Below, piece after piece: positions 19,767 to 29,844 of a stretch of 64,000 nt of DNA. Source of the DNA: an uncultured Clostridia bacterium (lineage in GTDB: Bacteria > Bacillota > Clostridia > Oscillospirales > Acutalibacteraceae); NCBI GenBank assembly GCA_947165155.1, contig CAMUZI010000002.1:1-64000 (forward strand), in the 5' to 3' direction. The notes under the pieces were generated by a model. It did not search any database. It had not been told where the DNA came from and saw only the letters and a program-made list of their open reading frames with translations. Both the position numbers and the translations under genes were made by a program. Position 1 is the first letter of the stretch. Each line of letters starts with the position of its first letter.

Positions 19767-20720
19767 TCACTTGCATAATCTAAAATAATTTTCTTCGCCG
19801 TTAGAAATTTTAAAAGTCCCAAGACCACCTCGTCCATTATTTTTCAAAACCGTACCTATATATCCTGATATAAAATCTCGAAGTTTAGAATTATCAGTAA
19901 TTTTACTTTTGATTGCAAAAGAGTGACTTAAATGTTCAACAAGTCTATCTGCTGCCATGTCGCAAACAGCCTCATACATTTTCGCAGAATTTATTTCGAC
20001 CACTTTAGACATAGCAAAATCACATGCTACTTCGTTATCTTTATCCTCAAGCAAATCACCATATCCATCCCCTAATGATTTTTCTAAATTAATATCAATG
20101 ACAACTCCGAAATTTCCAAATAAAACTTTGGACAGAACTAATTTATTCAAATTTTTGCCGAATATATAATTAAACTCAAATTCAAATTTTCCTGCGGCCC
20201 CATTTCCAATGGACAAAAAAATAGTATACGAACCAATTCCTTTTTTGACGGTAAACACACGAGTCTTGTTGCGAATAAGTTCCAAAAGCCTACTAACTTC
20301 ATGCGCCTCTTTTTCATCATTCAGAAAAAGTAAATCTTCAATTTTATCTTCATTTTGATTTTTTGAATCAGCATTTTGCTTACCAGTGACATGAGTTTCA
20401 CTGCTAGTCTTATCCAGTACTTTCTTAGTTCCATATCCGATTAAGCCACCAAGAAAAAACAATCCCGCGCCACCACCGGCAGCTTTACCATAAGATAAAT
20501 TACAATTTATGGGTACTGGATCTTTCGGAGGTTTTGGAGAAACAATTTCATTTCTGCTTCTTTTTCTTTTTTTACCCAAATACTTGCCAACGTTCAAATC
20601 TGATTTTTTTAAGTTAACGCTTTTACTTAAACCAGATTTTTTTACCCCGCCACCCTTAGCAAGTGACATAGGTGCTAAACTACCACAACAAGCCAATACA
20701 ATGGAAAAAAGTTTCTTCAT
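19767..20720 (-). CDS. Secreted/membrane hypothetical protein: signal peptide, basic linker, Gly-rich TM
   Basis: MKKLFSIVLACCGSLAPMSLAKGGGVKKSG...KKRKRSRNE...AAGGGAGLFFLGGLIGYGTKK. Confidence 0.75.
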   Translation of the reverse strand: MKKLFSIVLACCGSLAPMSLAKGGGVKKSGLSKSVNLKKSDLNVGKYLGKKRKRSRNEIVSPKPPKDPVPINCNLSYGKAAGGGAGLFFLGGLIGYGTKKVLDKTSSETHVTGKQNADSKNQNEDKIEDLLFLNDEKEAHEVSRLLELIRNKTRVFTVKKGIGSYTIFLSIGNGAAGKFEFEFNYIFGKNLNKLVLSKVLFGNFGVVIDINLEKSLGDGYGDLLEDKDNEVACDFAMSKVVEINSAKMYEAVCDMAADRLVEHLSHSFAIKSKITDNSKLRDFISGYIGTVLKNNGRGGLGTFKISNGEENYFRLCK

Positions 20721-20982
20721 ATCAACCTCCCCCCCTCGTTTTACAAAACTTTATGCGTAATTTTAGCACAGACTACTCTAAAAAGCAAGGAGATGTTAGG
20801 TATAAGATAAAATCATAGCAATAGGGACGGAATAACAGAATTATCAACCGTATTCAATTTTTTTCATTGATAAATTATGAAAAAATAAATTTCGAAAAAC
20901 AATGTACATGCGCTATGTAAAATTTGATTCCTTGGGATAAGTGAAAAAAACTAAATTTGTGCAAAAACATTACAAGCGCTTA

Positions 20983-21124
20983 GGTATTGCTAAAAATAGA
21001 TTAGGTAAAGCACAATGATCCGAGTACACCAGTAAAAAAAACGACAGAAATAAAGTAATCAGTAGATTCTATTCTTTCATTTTTCGGGTGGTAGTTTTGC
21101 GATTCTATCCACTCTTAGCAATGC
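20983..21124. mobile_element. MITE copy
   Basis: ggtattgctaaaaatagattaggtaaag...gattctatccactcttagcaatgcca. Confidence 0.88.
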
Positions 21125-21236
21125 CAGTGCTTACAAGGTGTTGACAAAAATATTTCCATCGTGTATCATGAACGCGTGTTCAGTATTTTTTGTTGTTTAT
21201 TTTTATCATGGTTTTTTGAGGGAGGAAGGTATAGTT

Positions 21237-23459
21237 ATGAGCAGAAAGAGAATACGTAAGATATTATCGGCGGCTTTGGGGTTACTTGCATTTGGAAGTT
21301 CTTCCGGAATAACTAAAGCAGATGATGATGTTCAGGTTGCAGAGCGACAGAATGAGGATTTTTTTGATGGACTTGGTGATGTCAAAGATGATTTAGATGA
21401 TTTCGGTGATGATGATATGACTAATCAAGCAAGAGAAGATATCACGAAGAATGTGAATGGAATAAGGGAAGCTATGGCAAGACATAATAGTCGTTTCCTC
21501 CAACTCTCGAAGGATTGGACGGATAAATTTGGGCCGGGAAAAATCCAGGTTGGTGAGACATTGTCGACAAGTTTTAGTGGTATTAATGAAATGATCAAAA
21601 AAGGAGCGTCTTTAAAAGCGGGGATTGATAGGGATCTGAACGATATAACTTTAGCACTTAGTAATCCGGAAGGTAAATATAAAGCTTTTGGGCAGCTCGA
21701 TGCGGTTGGTTCCCGTGTAGATTCGTTCGGAGTAGTTGTCAATCAGTTGGAGGCAGCCATAGCAGACTTTGAGAATAATTTGAAGTTGGCGGCGGATGTC
21801 GATGCGCAGACGAATAACAACAACAGGAAGGCAAATTATAATTTACTCGTCGCCAAACGTAATGAGGTTGGTGTTCTTGTGAAGAAGGTAAGAGCATCAT
21901 TCAAGGGTTTCGTTGATATCAAGAGACGTGAAGTTAAAGTAGATGCTATTTCGGATGAGCTAACAGAGATAAGAAGGCAAATGGAAATCAAGAAGGAAGA
22001 TGGTATAAGTAATGAGGAGTACGATACTATTTCGGCGAGGCTTAATGAGATGAAGGTAACTCTTGCTGATATTGCGAGAACCATTGAAGAGGATAAAAGG
22101 GTCTATGAAGAGGAGACCGATCACTCAGTTTTGACCAACATGAAGTTAATGGTCAACCAAATGTATAAATCGTTTTCTGTCGACTGTAATCCAAGAAGGC
22201 TGTCGGCAGTTGGCATGAGTAAAGATTCTGTGAATCAGTGTGTGAAATTTTATAATATGGTTAAGGAGCACTACATTAAGCTGAGTAAGGAAATTCAGGA
22301 GAAACTTGAGGCAGCTATGGATAGGGTAGGCAGTAGTGTGAGTTCTGAGATTCGTGATTTTTGCAATGACGGGATTGATAAGTTTAATGCTAGGATCGTA
22401 AGTTGTAAGCGTGCTTTTGCAAGGGTTCAAGAATTTGAGGCGAATAAACAGTTTCAACTGTCTCCTGCGGAATATCGTCAGAAGGCACGTTCTCAGTTTA
22501 TCAATGAGTGTAGACGTATTCGCGACCGTGGCGAATTGACTAGGGCAGAGAAGTTGGATGAGTTAGTTGCTGCCATGTCGAAGATACTTCCAGGACGTGA
22601 GGCTTTCCATCGACAGACTTTGAGTTTACTTGATCGTGAGGTTCAAATAGATGCTCGCGGTAATATCGATTCGACCTCTGTGTTAGCCAAGAATATTTTA
22701 TTTATAGGTTCGCCTGGAAATGGTAAAACGGAGGAAGTTCGTACAGCTGCAGATGCTTTGGGATTGAAGATTATATATGCGAATGGTGATAATTTCTCTA
22801 GTGAGGCTGCTAGCAACGAATTCTATAATAATCTTATTAACGAGACATTGAATGCAAATTCTAGGTTTCTTATATTCTTTGATGAAGTAGATTCTATTTT
22901 TGTAAATCGCTCATTGTTAGATAAAGGTGATCAGAAAGGTGCTGTAACTGTATTTAATAACTTTTTGTCTAGGTTGCAGCGTAACCCTGAATTGATGAAG
23001 AAGTATGCTGGTCTGGTTGGTACTACTAACATGTCAGTAGATCGACTCGATTCTGCGTTGGCCAGTAGGTTCCAGCAGAGGATTCACATACCCAAATTTG
23101 ATGAAATTGATGCGCAGGCGTTCTTGCGTGTTGAGCTTGAGCCAATTTCGATTGCTGCAAATACTACCAAGGAAGCGCTTATTGCTACTCTTGCACGTAC
23201 AATGGTTGCGGTTGGAATGGATGCAAGAACTGCTTTGAATATTATTGATGAGGTTTATGCTTATTCTAAATCTATTTCGCCAGCTGCAGTTGTTGTTGAG
23301 CCCTCTTTGGGTGATGATATTGATATTGACGGTAACGGTGATGTTATAGTCATGCCAGCTGATTTGATAGCCGGGTTCAATGGTATGAAACTTGGTGGTT
23401 CAAAGGGACGTAGAAATGCCGTTAATAATGAAGAGCCAAATCCTCCATTAAGGAGTTAG
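21237..23459 (+). CDS. AAA+ ATPase with N-terminal signal peptide and coiled-coil region
   Basis: MSRKRIRKILSAALGLLAFGSSSGITKADDD; Walker A FIGSPGNGKTEEV, Walker B FLIFFDEVDSIF, GTTNMSVDRLDSALASRF. RBS gggaggaagg before ATG 21237. Confidence 0.88.
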   Translation: MSRKRIRKILSAALGLLAFGSSSGITKADDDVQVAERQNEDFFDGLGDVKDDLDDFGDDDMTNQAREDITKNVNGIREAMARHNSRFLQLSKDWTDKFGPGKIQVGETLSTSFSGINEMIKKGASLKAGIDRDLNDITLALSNPEGKYKAFGQLDAVGSRVDSFGVVVNQLEAAIADFENNLKLAADVDAQTNNNNRKANYNLLVAKRNEVGVLVKKVRASFKGFVDIKRREVKVDAISDELTEIRRQMEIKKEDGISNEEYDTISARLNEMKVTLADIARTIEEDKRVYEEETDHSVLTNMKLMVNQMYKSFSVDCNPRRLSAVGMSKDSVNQCVKFYNMVKEHYIKLSKEIQEKLEAAMDRVGSSVSSEIRDFCNDGIDKFNARIVSCKRAFARVQEFEANKQFQLSPAEYRQKARSQFINECRRIRDRGELTRAEKLDELVAAMSKILPGREAFHRQTLSLLDREVQIDARGNIDSTSVLAKNILFIGSPGNGKTEEVRTAADALGLKIIYANGDNFSSEAASNEFYNNLINETLNANSRFLIFFDEVDSIFVNRSLLDKGDQKGAVTVFNNFLSRLQRNPELMKKYAGLVGTTNMSVDRLDSALASRFQQRIHIPKFDEIDAQAFLRVELEPISIAANTTKEALIATLARTMVAVGMDARTALNIIDEVYAYSKSISPAAVVVEPSLGDDIDIDGNGDVIVMPADLIAGFNGMKLGGSKGRRNAVNNEEPNPPLRS

Positions 23460-23574
23460 GAGCGCGTTATTTGGGTTATAATATGCAGTGTTTTGGCATA
23501 TAGTTTGTTAGTATACATTTTGTGCGTCTTACCTTTTGGGTAAGACGTTTATTTTTTTCGTTTAAGGAGATTAT

Positions 23575-25098
23575 ATGTCATACGATTTAAACAAATACTC
23601 AATTTCCAAACTGAGTTTTACAAATTCTAGTGTGCAAGAAGTTCCTATTGATGCTGATATTACACTCCCAGATTATTGCCCAGATATAGGTAAAATTTTG
23701 AAATGTCAGGTTTCAATATCGGTTTTATCAAGAAATATCGCTGGTGACCGTCTTTCCGTGGAAGGTATATCGTTAGTTGAACTTTTTTATTCCGATATTG
23801 AAAAAAACTCTGTGCGTTGTTTTAAATCTGAAATTCCGTTTTCTCAGAATTTCAATATTTCTTCCTCTCTGAATGCTGAAGTCGTTACATTTGATATTAA
23901 ACGCGAATATATAAATTGTCGCGCAGTTTCACCTAGAAGGTTAGATATACATGGCGCTTTTTCTCTTAAGGCTTTGATCTTTGGACGTAAAAATGTTGAA
24001 CTAACAAATGATATTATTGGAGATGATATCAAACAGCAAAAATGCGATGTATCTTTTAGTCAGTTAAATTCTATAATTCAGCACCAAATTAATGTAAATG
24101 AAACTCTGGATCTGGGTTCTGATAAAACTGCTCCTGAATTTTTGTTGAAGTCGAATTTGAACATTAATGATATTGATTGCTCATGCAACGGTGAACAAAT
24201 TACTATCTCTGGAAATGCAAATATAAAAATTCTTTATGTAAGCGATATCGAAACTGGGAAGATCGATAGTATCGAATATGAAATTCCGATAAATGAGAGT
24301 ATCGATTCTCAGGGTGTTATGGATGATAATAATTTTCTTGTCATACCTGAGCTTATATCTCATGATGAAAAGATTGTCTCCGATTCAGAATCTCCTTCGA
24401 ATCTAATAAATGAGGAGATGAAACTTATGGTTACTATTTTTTCATTTCACGATGACGAGACAAAAATTATCATCGATGCGTATTCCACTGATTATAACGT
24501 AGAACTTTCAAATGAAATTTTTGAATTCGATAAATTTGATCATATGGTATGCGAAAATGTTTCTCATAAGGAAAATATTGAATCTTCAGTATCTCAAATT
24601 ATAGACGTTTGGTCAGATTATTCTTCGATAAACATTTCAGAAAAAGATAATTTAAAGATAAAAATAAATGTTTGCATACTCGCATTAGATCTTGATTTTG
24701 TTCCTTTTTATTTTGAGCGTGAAATCCAATTTTATAAAAAAATAGATAATTTAGAGGTAAACAACTCTTCAAAATCAAATTTTTCGATATCACTACAAAA
24801 GATAGATTATAAATTATTAAACAACAATTCGATATCTTTAAAATTAAATGCACAGATATTTTATAATATATGCACTACGGAGAACATAAAGATAGTATCA
24901 GAAGTCTTTTCGGATAATTCTCAGAAAAAGGAGAAGGATTTAAACACATCTTTAATAATATACTATGCAGACGCTGGCGAAAATCTTTGGAATATTGCGA
25001 AAAGTTACGGGACAACCGTAGAAAAAATCAGAAGTGAAAATGAAATCGATATAGACGTCTTAGATTCAGATCGAGCAATTTTGATACCAACAGTCTAA
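23575..25098 (+). CDS. DUF3794 + LysM spore envelope protein, SipL/SpoVID-like
   Basis: VPIDADITLPDYCPDIGKILKCQ (DUF3794 pattern), C-terminal LysM YYADAGENLWNIAKSYGTTVEKIRSEN; next to spoIVA. Confidence 0.85.
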   Translation: MSYDLNKYSISKLSFTNSSVQEVPIDADITLPDYCPDIGKILKCQVSISVLSRNIAGDRLSVEGISLVELFYSDIEKNSVRCFKSEIPFSQNFNISSSLNAEVVTFDIKREYINCRAVSPRRLDIHGAFSLKALIFGRKNVELTNDIIGDDIKQQKCDVSFSQLNSIIQHQINVNETLDLGSDKTAPEFLLKSNLNINDIDCSCNGEQITISGNANIKILYVSDIETGKIDSIEYEIPINESIDSQGVMDDNNFLVIPELISHDEKIVSDSESPSNLINEEMKLMVTIFSFHDDETKIIIDAYSTDYNVELSNEIFEFDKFDHMVCENVSHKENIESSVSQIIDVWSDYSSINISEKDNLKIKINVCILALDLDFVPFYFEREIQFYKKIDNLEVNNSSKSNFSISLQKIDYKLLNNNSISLKLNAQIFYNICTTENIKIVSEVFSDNSQKKEKDLNTSLIIYYADAGENLWNIAKSYGTTVEKIRSENEIDIDVLDSDRAILIPTV

Positions 25099-25114
25099 TA
25101 TTTAGGAGATAAAA

Positions 25115-26593
25115 ATGGAAGATCGTAATATATATAATGACATCGCAACAAGAACAGGTGGCGACATCTACATTGGGGTCGTCGGACCGGTTAGAACTGG
25201 TAAATCTACTTTTATTAAAAAATTCATGGACTCTTTGGTTATTCCAAACATCTTAGATGAAAAACAAAGAGATAGGACTATTGATGAACTTCCACAATCT
25301 GCCGCTGGAAGAACAATTATGACTACGGAGCCGAAATTTATACCTGAAGATTCTGTGGAGGTAGACATTGATGGATGTGTAAAATTCAGAACTCGAGTAA
25401 TCGATTGCGTTGGATATATAGTTCCGAGTGCCATTGGACATATTGAAAATGAAATTCCGAGAATGGTTATGACTCCATGGTTTAAAGAAGAAATTCCATT
25501 TGATAAGGCGGCAGAGATAGGAACTAAAAAAGTCATAACTGATCACTCAACCATAGGAATCGTAGTTACAACTGACGGTTCAATTAGTGACATTGAAAGA
25601 AGCGAATACGAAAATGCAGAAGAGCGTGTTATTTCAGAGCTTAAAGAGATAAATAAGCCGTTTATTACTCTCCTGAATAGCATAGATCCTTACTCAGACG
25701 AAACAAAAAGACTTTCTGAGCAAATGCAAACAAAATATGATATACCAGTTATTTCAGTAAACTGTATGGATTTAAATCAAGAGCAGATAAAAGAGATTCT
25801 AAGCAAAGTTCTTTATGAGTTTCCGATAAAAGAGGTTCGAATTGATGTTCCAAGATGGTTACTTTCACTCGAAAAAGATCATTGGTTGAAATCGGATATT
25901 TATTCCACAATAAGAAACTCATCAAAAACGGCGACGAAAATAAAAGACGCTAAAAATATATCTTCTGATTTGAGATCATCGGATTTTGTAGTCGATTCTT
26001 CATTAAACAAAGTAGATTTAGGAACTGGAAGCGCAAACGTAAAAGTTTCACTTAAAGATAATTTATTCTATAAGATACTAAGTGAAAAGACTGGTATAAA
26101 CATTGAAGACGAATGTCAGCTCATGGATCACATGATGAATCTTTCAAAATTAAAGGAAAAATACGATAGAATAGGGAATGCATATGATGATGTTGAAAAT
26201 GAAGGATACGGAATCGTAATGCCTACACTTGACGAACTTACACTCGACGAACCTGAGATAATAAAACAGAGTGGAAAATATGGTGTAAAACTCAGAGCCT
26301 CGGCACCAGCGATTCATCTATTGAAGACTAACATAACAACTGAGATAACTCCCATTGTAGGTTCTGAACAGCAATCAGAGGAATTAGTAAGCTATCTTTT
26401 AAAAGAATTTGAAGAAAATCCCTCGCAAATATGGGAATCAAATATGTTTGGAAAATCGCTTCACGCACTTGTAAACGAAGGTTTGCACAACAAGATTTAC
26501 AGAATGCCTACAGATGCTCGAGACAAACTAAAACAAACCATAGAAAGAATAATAAATGAAGGATGTAACGGTCTTATTTGCATTATTTTATAA
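25115..26593 (+). CDS. spoIVA: Stage IV sporulation protein A
   Basis: NDIATRTGGDIYIGVVGPVRTGKSTFIKKFMDSLVIPNI...QSAAGRTIMTTEPKFIPE. Confidence 0.98.
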   Translation: MEDRNIYNDIATRTGGDIYIGVVGPVRTGKSTFIKKFMDSLVIPNILDEKQRDRTIDELPQSAAGRTIMTTEPKFIPEDSVEVDIDGCVKFRTRVIDCVGYIVPSAIGHIENEIPRMVMTPWFKEEIPFDKAAEIGTKKVITDHSTIGIVVTTDGSISDIERSEYENAEERVISELKEINKPFITLLNSIDPYSDETKRLSEQMQTKYDIPVISVNCMDLNQEQIKEILSKVLYEFPIKEVRIDVPRWLLSLEKDHWLKSDIYSTIRNSSKTATKIKDAKNISSDLRSSDFVVDSSLNKVDLGTGSANVKVSLKDNLFYKILSEKTGINIEDECQLMDHMMNLSKLKEKYDRIGNAYDDVENEGYGIVMPTLDELTLDEPEIIKQSGKYGVKLRASAPAIHLLKTNITTEITPIVGSEQQSEELVSYLLKEFEENPSQIWESNMFGKSLHALVNEGLHNKIYRMPTDARDKLKQTIERIINEGCNGLICIIL

Positions 26594-27395
26594 TTTACTC
26601 TTTGCGTCGTAGCTTATTAGAATACTATTGAACAGAAATATAAATATAACCAATACTAGCGCTAGGCTTGAGCCGGTCCATGGATCATAAAGAGAGCCTA
26701 GAAATTTAAGTTCGATAATTTCGCCTATCAGTATATTTTCAGAGCCACCAAGCATTTTAGAAAATATAAACGAACTCAAATTTGGAGAGAGTACCATCAT
26801 AATCCCAGATACTACACCAGGTTTACTCATAGGCAAAATTATTCTGGAAAATATGGTAAATTTACTAGCTCCCAAATCAGTTGCTGCTTCTATGATATCT
26901 TTATTTATCTTAGAAATAGAAGAGTATATCGGCATAATCATAAACGGAAGTGAACTATAAACCGATCCGATTATAACAGCACTTTTGGTATTCATAATCG
27001 ATATTTCGTTTCTAGCAAAAAATGTTAAAATTTTGCTAATTATTCCGTTTGATTCCATCATGGTCATGAGAGAATATGTAGTCAAAAGAAAACTTACCCA
27101 CATTTGCAAAATAAGAGCTGAAATAAATAATCTTTGTACTTTTGGACTTAATTTAGAAATTCCATATGCGGTTGGAAATCCTATGATCAAGCTCACGAAT
27201 GTAGAAAGGATAGATAAATATATAGAACGTAAAAAAACTCTTGAATAATTTCCAACATCAAAAAAGTTAGAAAATGTGAAGTTTCCCAACTCATTTGTAA
27301 ACGAATAGTACACAACAAAAATCATAGGAAGCAATCCAAAAATTATTATCCACGCCAAGTAAGGAATTGAAAATATTCTATTTTTTATCTTTCAT
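26588..27395 (-). CDS. potB: Spermidine/putrescine ABC permease PotB, 5' end frameshifted at an A6 tract
   Basis: Permease motif DLGASKFTIFSRIILPMSKPGVVSG. Best RBS/ATG (27395, gaggaggtgaATG) gives MKDKK* unless one A is removed, then MKDKNRIFSIPYLAWIIIFGLLPM... Confidence 0.85.
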
Positions 27396-28494
27396 TCACC
27401 TCCTCACTGGAAAATTCATCACTAAATGAACTATAATCACCAACTTCAGATGAGTAATCGGATTTTTTCATTATGTGAATATCTTCTGGGTAGATATCTA
27501 TTCCAATAACATCTCCCACATTTTTATTTTCAATTGTTTGAATCATCCATTTAAAGCCATCAATATCCGCTATTATCTCGTTATTAACTCCCTTAAAAGT
27601 GACAGAAGTCACAACGCCAGAGATGTGAGCAGAATCGGGCGGAACAAGTTTGATATCTTCGGGACGAATTACAACATCTACATGTTCACCTTTCAAAAAG
27701 CCTTTGTCAAGACACTTGAATTTTTTCCCTTCCATTTTAACTAAATAATCATTGAGCATTATCCCATCAATTATGTTACTTTCACCAATGAAATCTGCGA
27801 CGAAAGCATTAGAGGGTTCGTTATATATATCTTTCGGAGTACCGATTTGTTGAATTTTACCTTTATCTAGGACAACTACAATATCAGACATTGAAAGAGC
27901 TTCCTCTTGATCATGCGTCACAAAAACAAATGTAATTCCCGTTTGCATTTGGATTTTTTTAAGTTCAACTTGCATATCTTTTTTTAATCTAAGATCAAGT
28001 GCAGCAAAAGGTTCATCTAAAAGAAGTACCTTAGGATGATTAGCGAGTGCGCGAGCAACGGCAACTCTTTGTTGCTGTCCACCCGAAAGAGAATCAATAT
28101 GCCTATCAGAAAAGTTAGATAACCCAACCAGTTTGAGCATATAATTAACTCGATCTTTAATTTCTTTTTCACTTTTTTTAGAAACAACAAGTCCAAATGC
28201 TACATTATCGAAGACATTCATATGAGGAAACAGTGCATATCGTTGAAAGACAGTATTTACTTCTCTTTTGTGCGGGGAAAGATGAGTAATATTTTTATTT
28301 TCAAAAAAAATGCTACCACTATTGGGATGCAAAAAACCAGATATGAGCCTCAAGATAGTGGTCTTACCGCACCCAGAAGGACCAAGAAGGGTCACAAACT
28401 GACCCTTCAAGATATTCAGATTCAGATTATCGAGTATTACCTCATCTCCGAATTTAACATTTATATCTCTAAGAGAAATTATACAATCATCCAA
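27385..28494 (-). CDS. potA: Spermidine/putrescine ABC transporter ATP-binding protein
   Basis: LLGPSGCGKTTILRLISGFLHP, LSGGQQQRVAVARAL, LLLDEPFAALD, C-terminal TOBE-like region. Confidence 0.95.
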   Translation of the reverse strand: MDDCIISLRDINVKFGDEVILDNLNLNILKGQFVTLLGPSGCGKTTILRLISGFLHPNSGSIFFENKNITHLSPHKREVNTVFQRYALFPHMNVFDNVAFGLVVSKKSEKEIKDRVNYMLKLVGLSNFSDRHIDSLSGGQQQRVAVARALANHPKVLLLDEPFAALDLRLKKDMQVELKKIQMQTGITFVFVTHDQEEALSMSDIVVVLDKGKIQQIGTPKDIYNEPSNAFVADFIGESNIIDGIMLNDYLVKMEGKKFKCLDKGFLKGEHVDVVIRPEDIKLVPPDSAHISGVVTSVTFKGVNNEIIADIDGFKWMIQTIENKNVGDVIGIDIYPEDIHIMKKSDYSSEVGDYSSFSDEFSSEEVNER

Positions 28495-28513
28495 TTAAAC
28501 ACCGATTTTCCCA

Positions 28514-29140
28514 TCATATTTTTTTGAACTCACAGTCCTTTAGTATCTCGCCTTCCTCTTTAAATTTATCATCACTCCATCTTATAACATCATCGTCGAT
28601 ATCGAAATGCCCTGTTCCATTCGATGAAGTTTTCTTAGCTTTTTCTTTACCAGATGCATTAACTTCCACATCTTCACAAACGCAATCAGAGTACGAAAGT
28701 CTCAAAACATTACTCGAACTGTTATGCTTCAACCATTCTCTATCAACTCTTACGGTCATAGTCCATCTAGTGTAATTCTGGCTTGCATTTGACTCACTAA
28801 ATTTTACTACCACCGTAGCACTGCTAGAATCCTTATTTGCGGTAAAGTTAGCAGACGTATTTTTAACAGAACCATTGTATGTTCCCTCTACCTCTTTGAA
28901 GTCAAAATCTGCTTCACTTTCATCCTCACTTTCACCCTCATCTTCTTCATCGTCATGATCATGAACACAATTTGGATCGTCACAGGTTTCTTCTTCTTCA
29001 ATTTTATCTTTCGAATTTTCAGTAGAAGTTGTTGGAGTGCTGTCAGTATTGTTCTTCTTATTTTTAACTATTGCAAAAATACCCCCACCAATCACCAAAA
29101 TCGAAAGCGCAGAAATCAAAATGATTTTATTTTTTTCCAT
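28514..29140 (-). CDS. Membrane-anchored hypothetical protein with acidic/His-rich CDDPNCVHDHDDEEDE segment
   Basis: MEKNKIILISALSILVIGGGIFAIVKNKK N-terminal TM anchor. Confidence 0.7.
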   Translation of the reverse strand: MEKNKIILISALSILVIGGGIFAIVKNKKNNTDSTPTTSTENSKDKIEEEETCDDPNCVHDHDDEEDEGESEDESEADFDFKEVEGTYNGSVKNTSANFTANKDSSSATVVVKFSESNASQNYTRWTMTVRVDREWLKHNSSSNVLRLSYSDCVCEDVEVNASGKEKAKKTSSNGTGHFDIDDDVIRWSDDKFKEEGEILKDCEFKKI

Positions 29141-29428
29141 ACATAACACCTCAAAAACACAACTGTCAATATATTTAACACACAATCCTTATGCTCGTCA
29201 ACCAAATTTACAAACTAGGCATTGTTAAAACCAAATAGATTATACTGAAAAAAGCTTAAAAGTATAAATCAAAAAACTATATTAAAACACAATAACTAAC
29301 AACCCTAGCTCTCAACTTTTTACGGTAACAAATCGCAATTTCTACTCACTTTTAGCAATCACACAAACTGTACTGACTCTATACAAAACTACCTATCAAC
29401 ACTCAACTCCCCCAAATATACTCAATAT

Positions 29429-29503
29429 TGGCGCCCTCGACAGGAATCGAACCTACAACTAAGTCTTAGGAGGACCTTGTTATATCCATTTAACTACGAG
29501 GGC
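29429..29503 (-). tRNA. tRNA-Arg (anticodon CCU)
   Basis: Minus strand GCCCTCGTAGTTAAATGGATATAACAAGGTCCTCCTAAGACTTAGTTGTAGGTTCGAATCCTGTCGAGGGCGCCA; full cloverleaf with encoded CCA. Confidence 0.96.
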
Positions 29504-29562
29504 AAACCACACGATATTCTACTCATATGAGTTAAATATGTCAACGTAGGTTGATAAAAAGG

Positions 29563-29699
29563 CATTGCTAAAAATAGATAGATAAAACAAAATGATTCGA
29601 GTACACCAGTAAAAAAACAACAAATAAAGTAATCATCAAACTTTATTCTTTCATTTTTCGGGTAATAGTTTTACGATTTTTATCCACTTAGTAGTACCT
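29563..29699. mobile_element. MITE copy
   Basis: ggcattgctaaaaatagatagataaaac...tttttatccacttagtagtacc. Confidence 0.85.
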
Positions 29700-29844
29700 T
29701 TTTCGTTTAAATTGATGATTTTTTGAAAAAATATGCGATATTGTGTTGTTTTTTTCGGAATATATGATATGGTAGAGGCTGTGAATGCGTAAACGCAGTA
29801 TGCGTATTTTATTCATTCAAATTTGAGTTTTGAAAGGAGTATTT

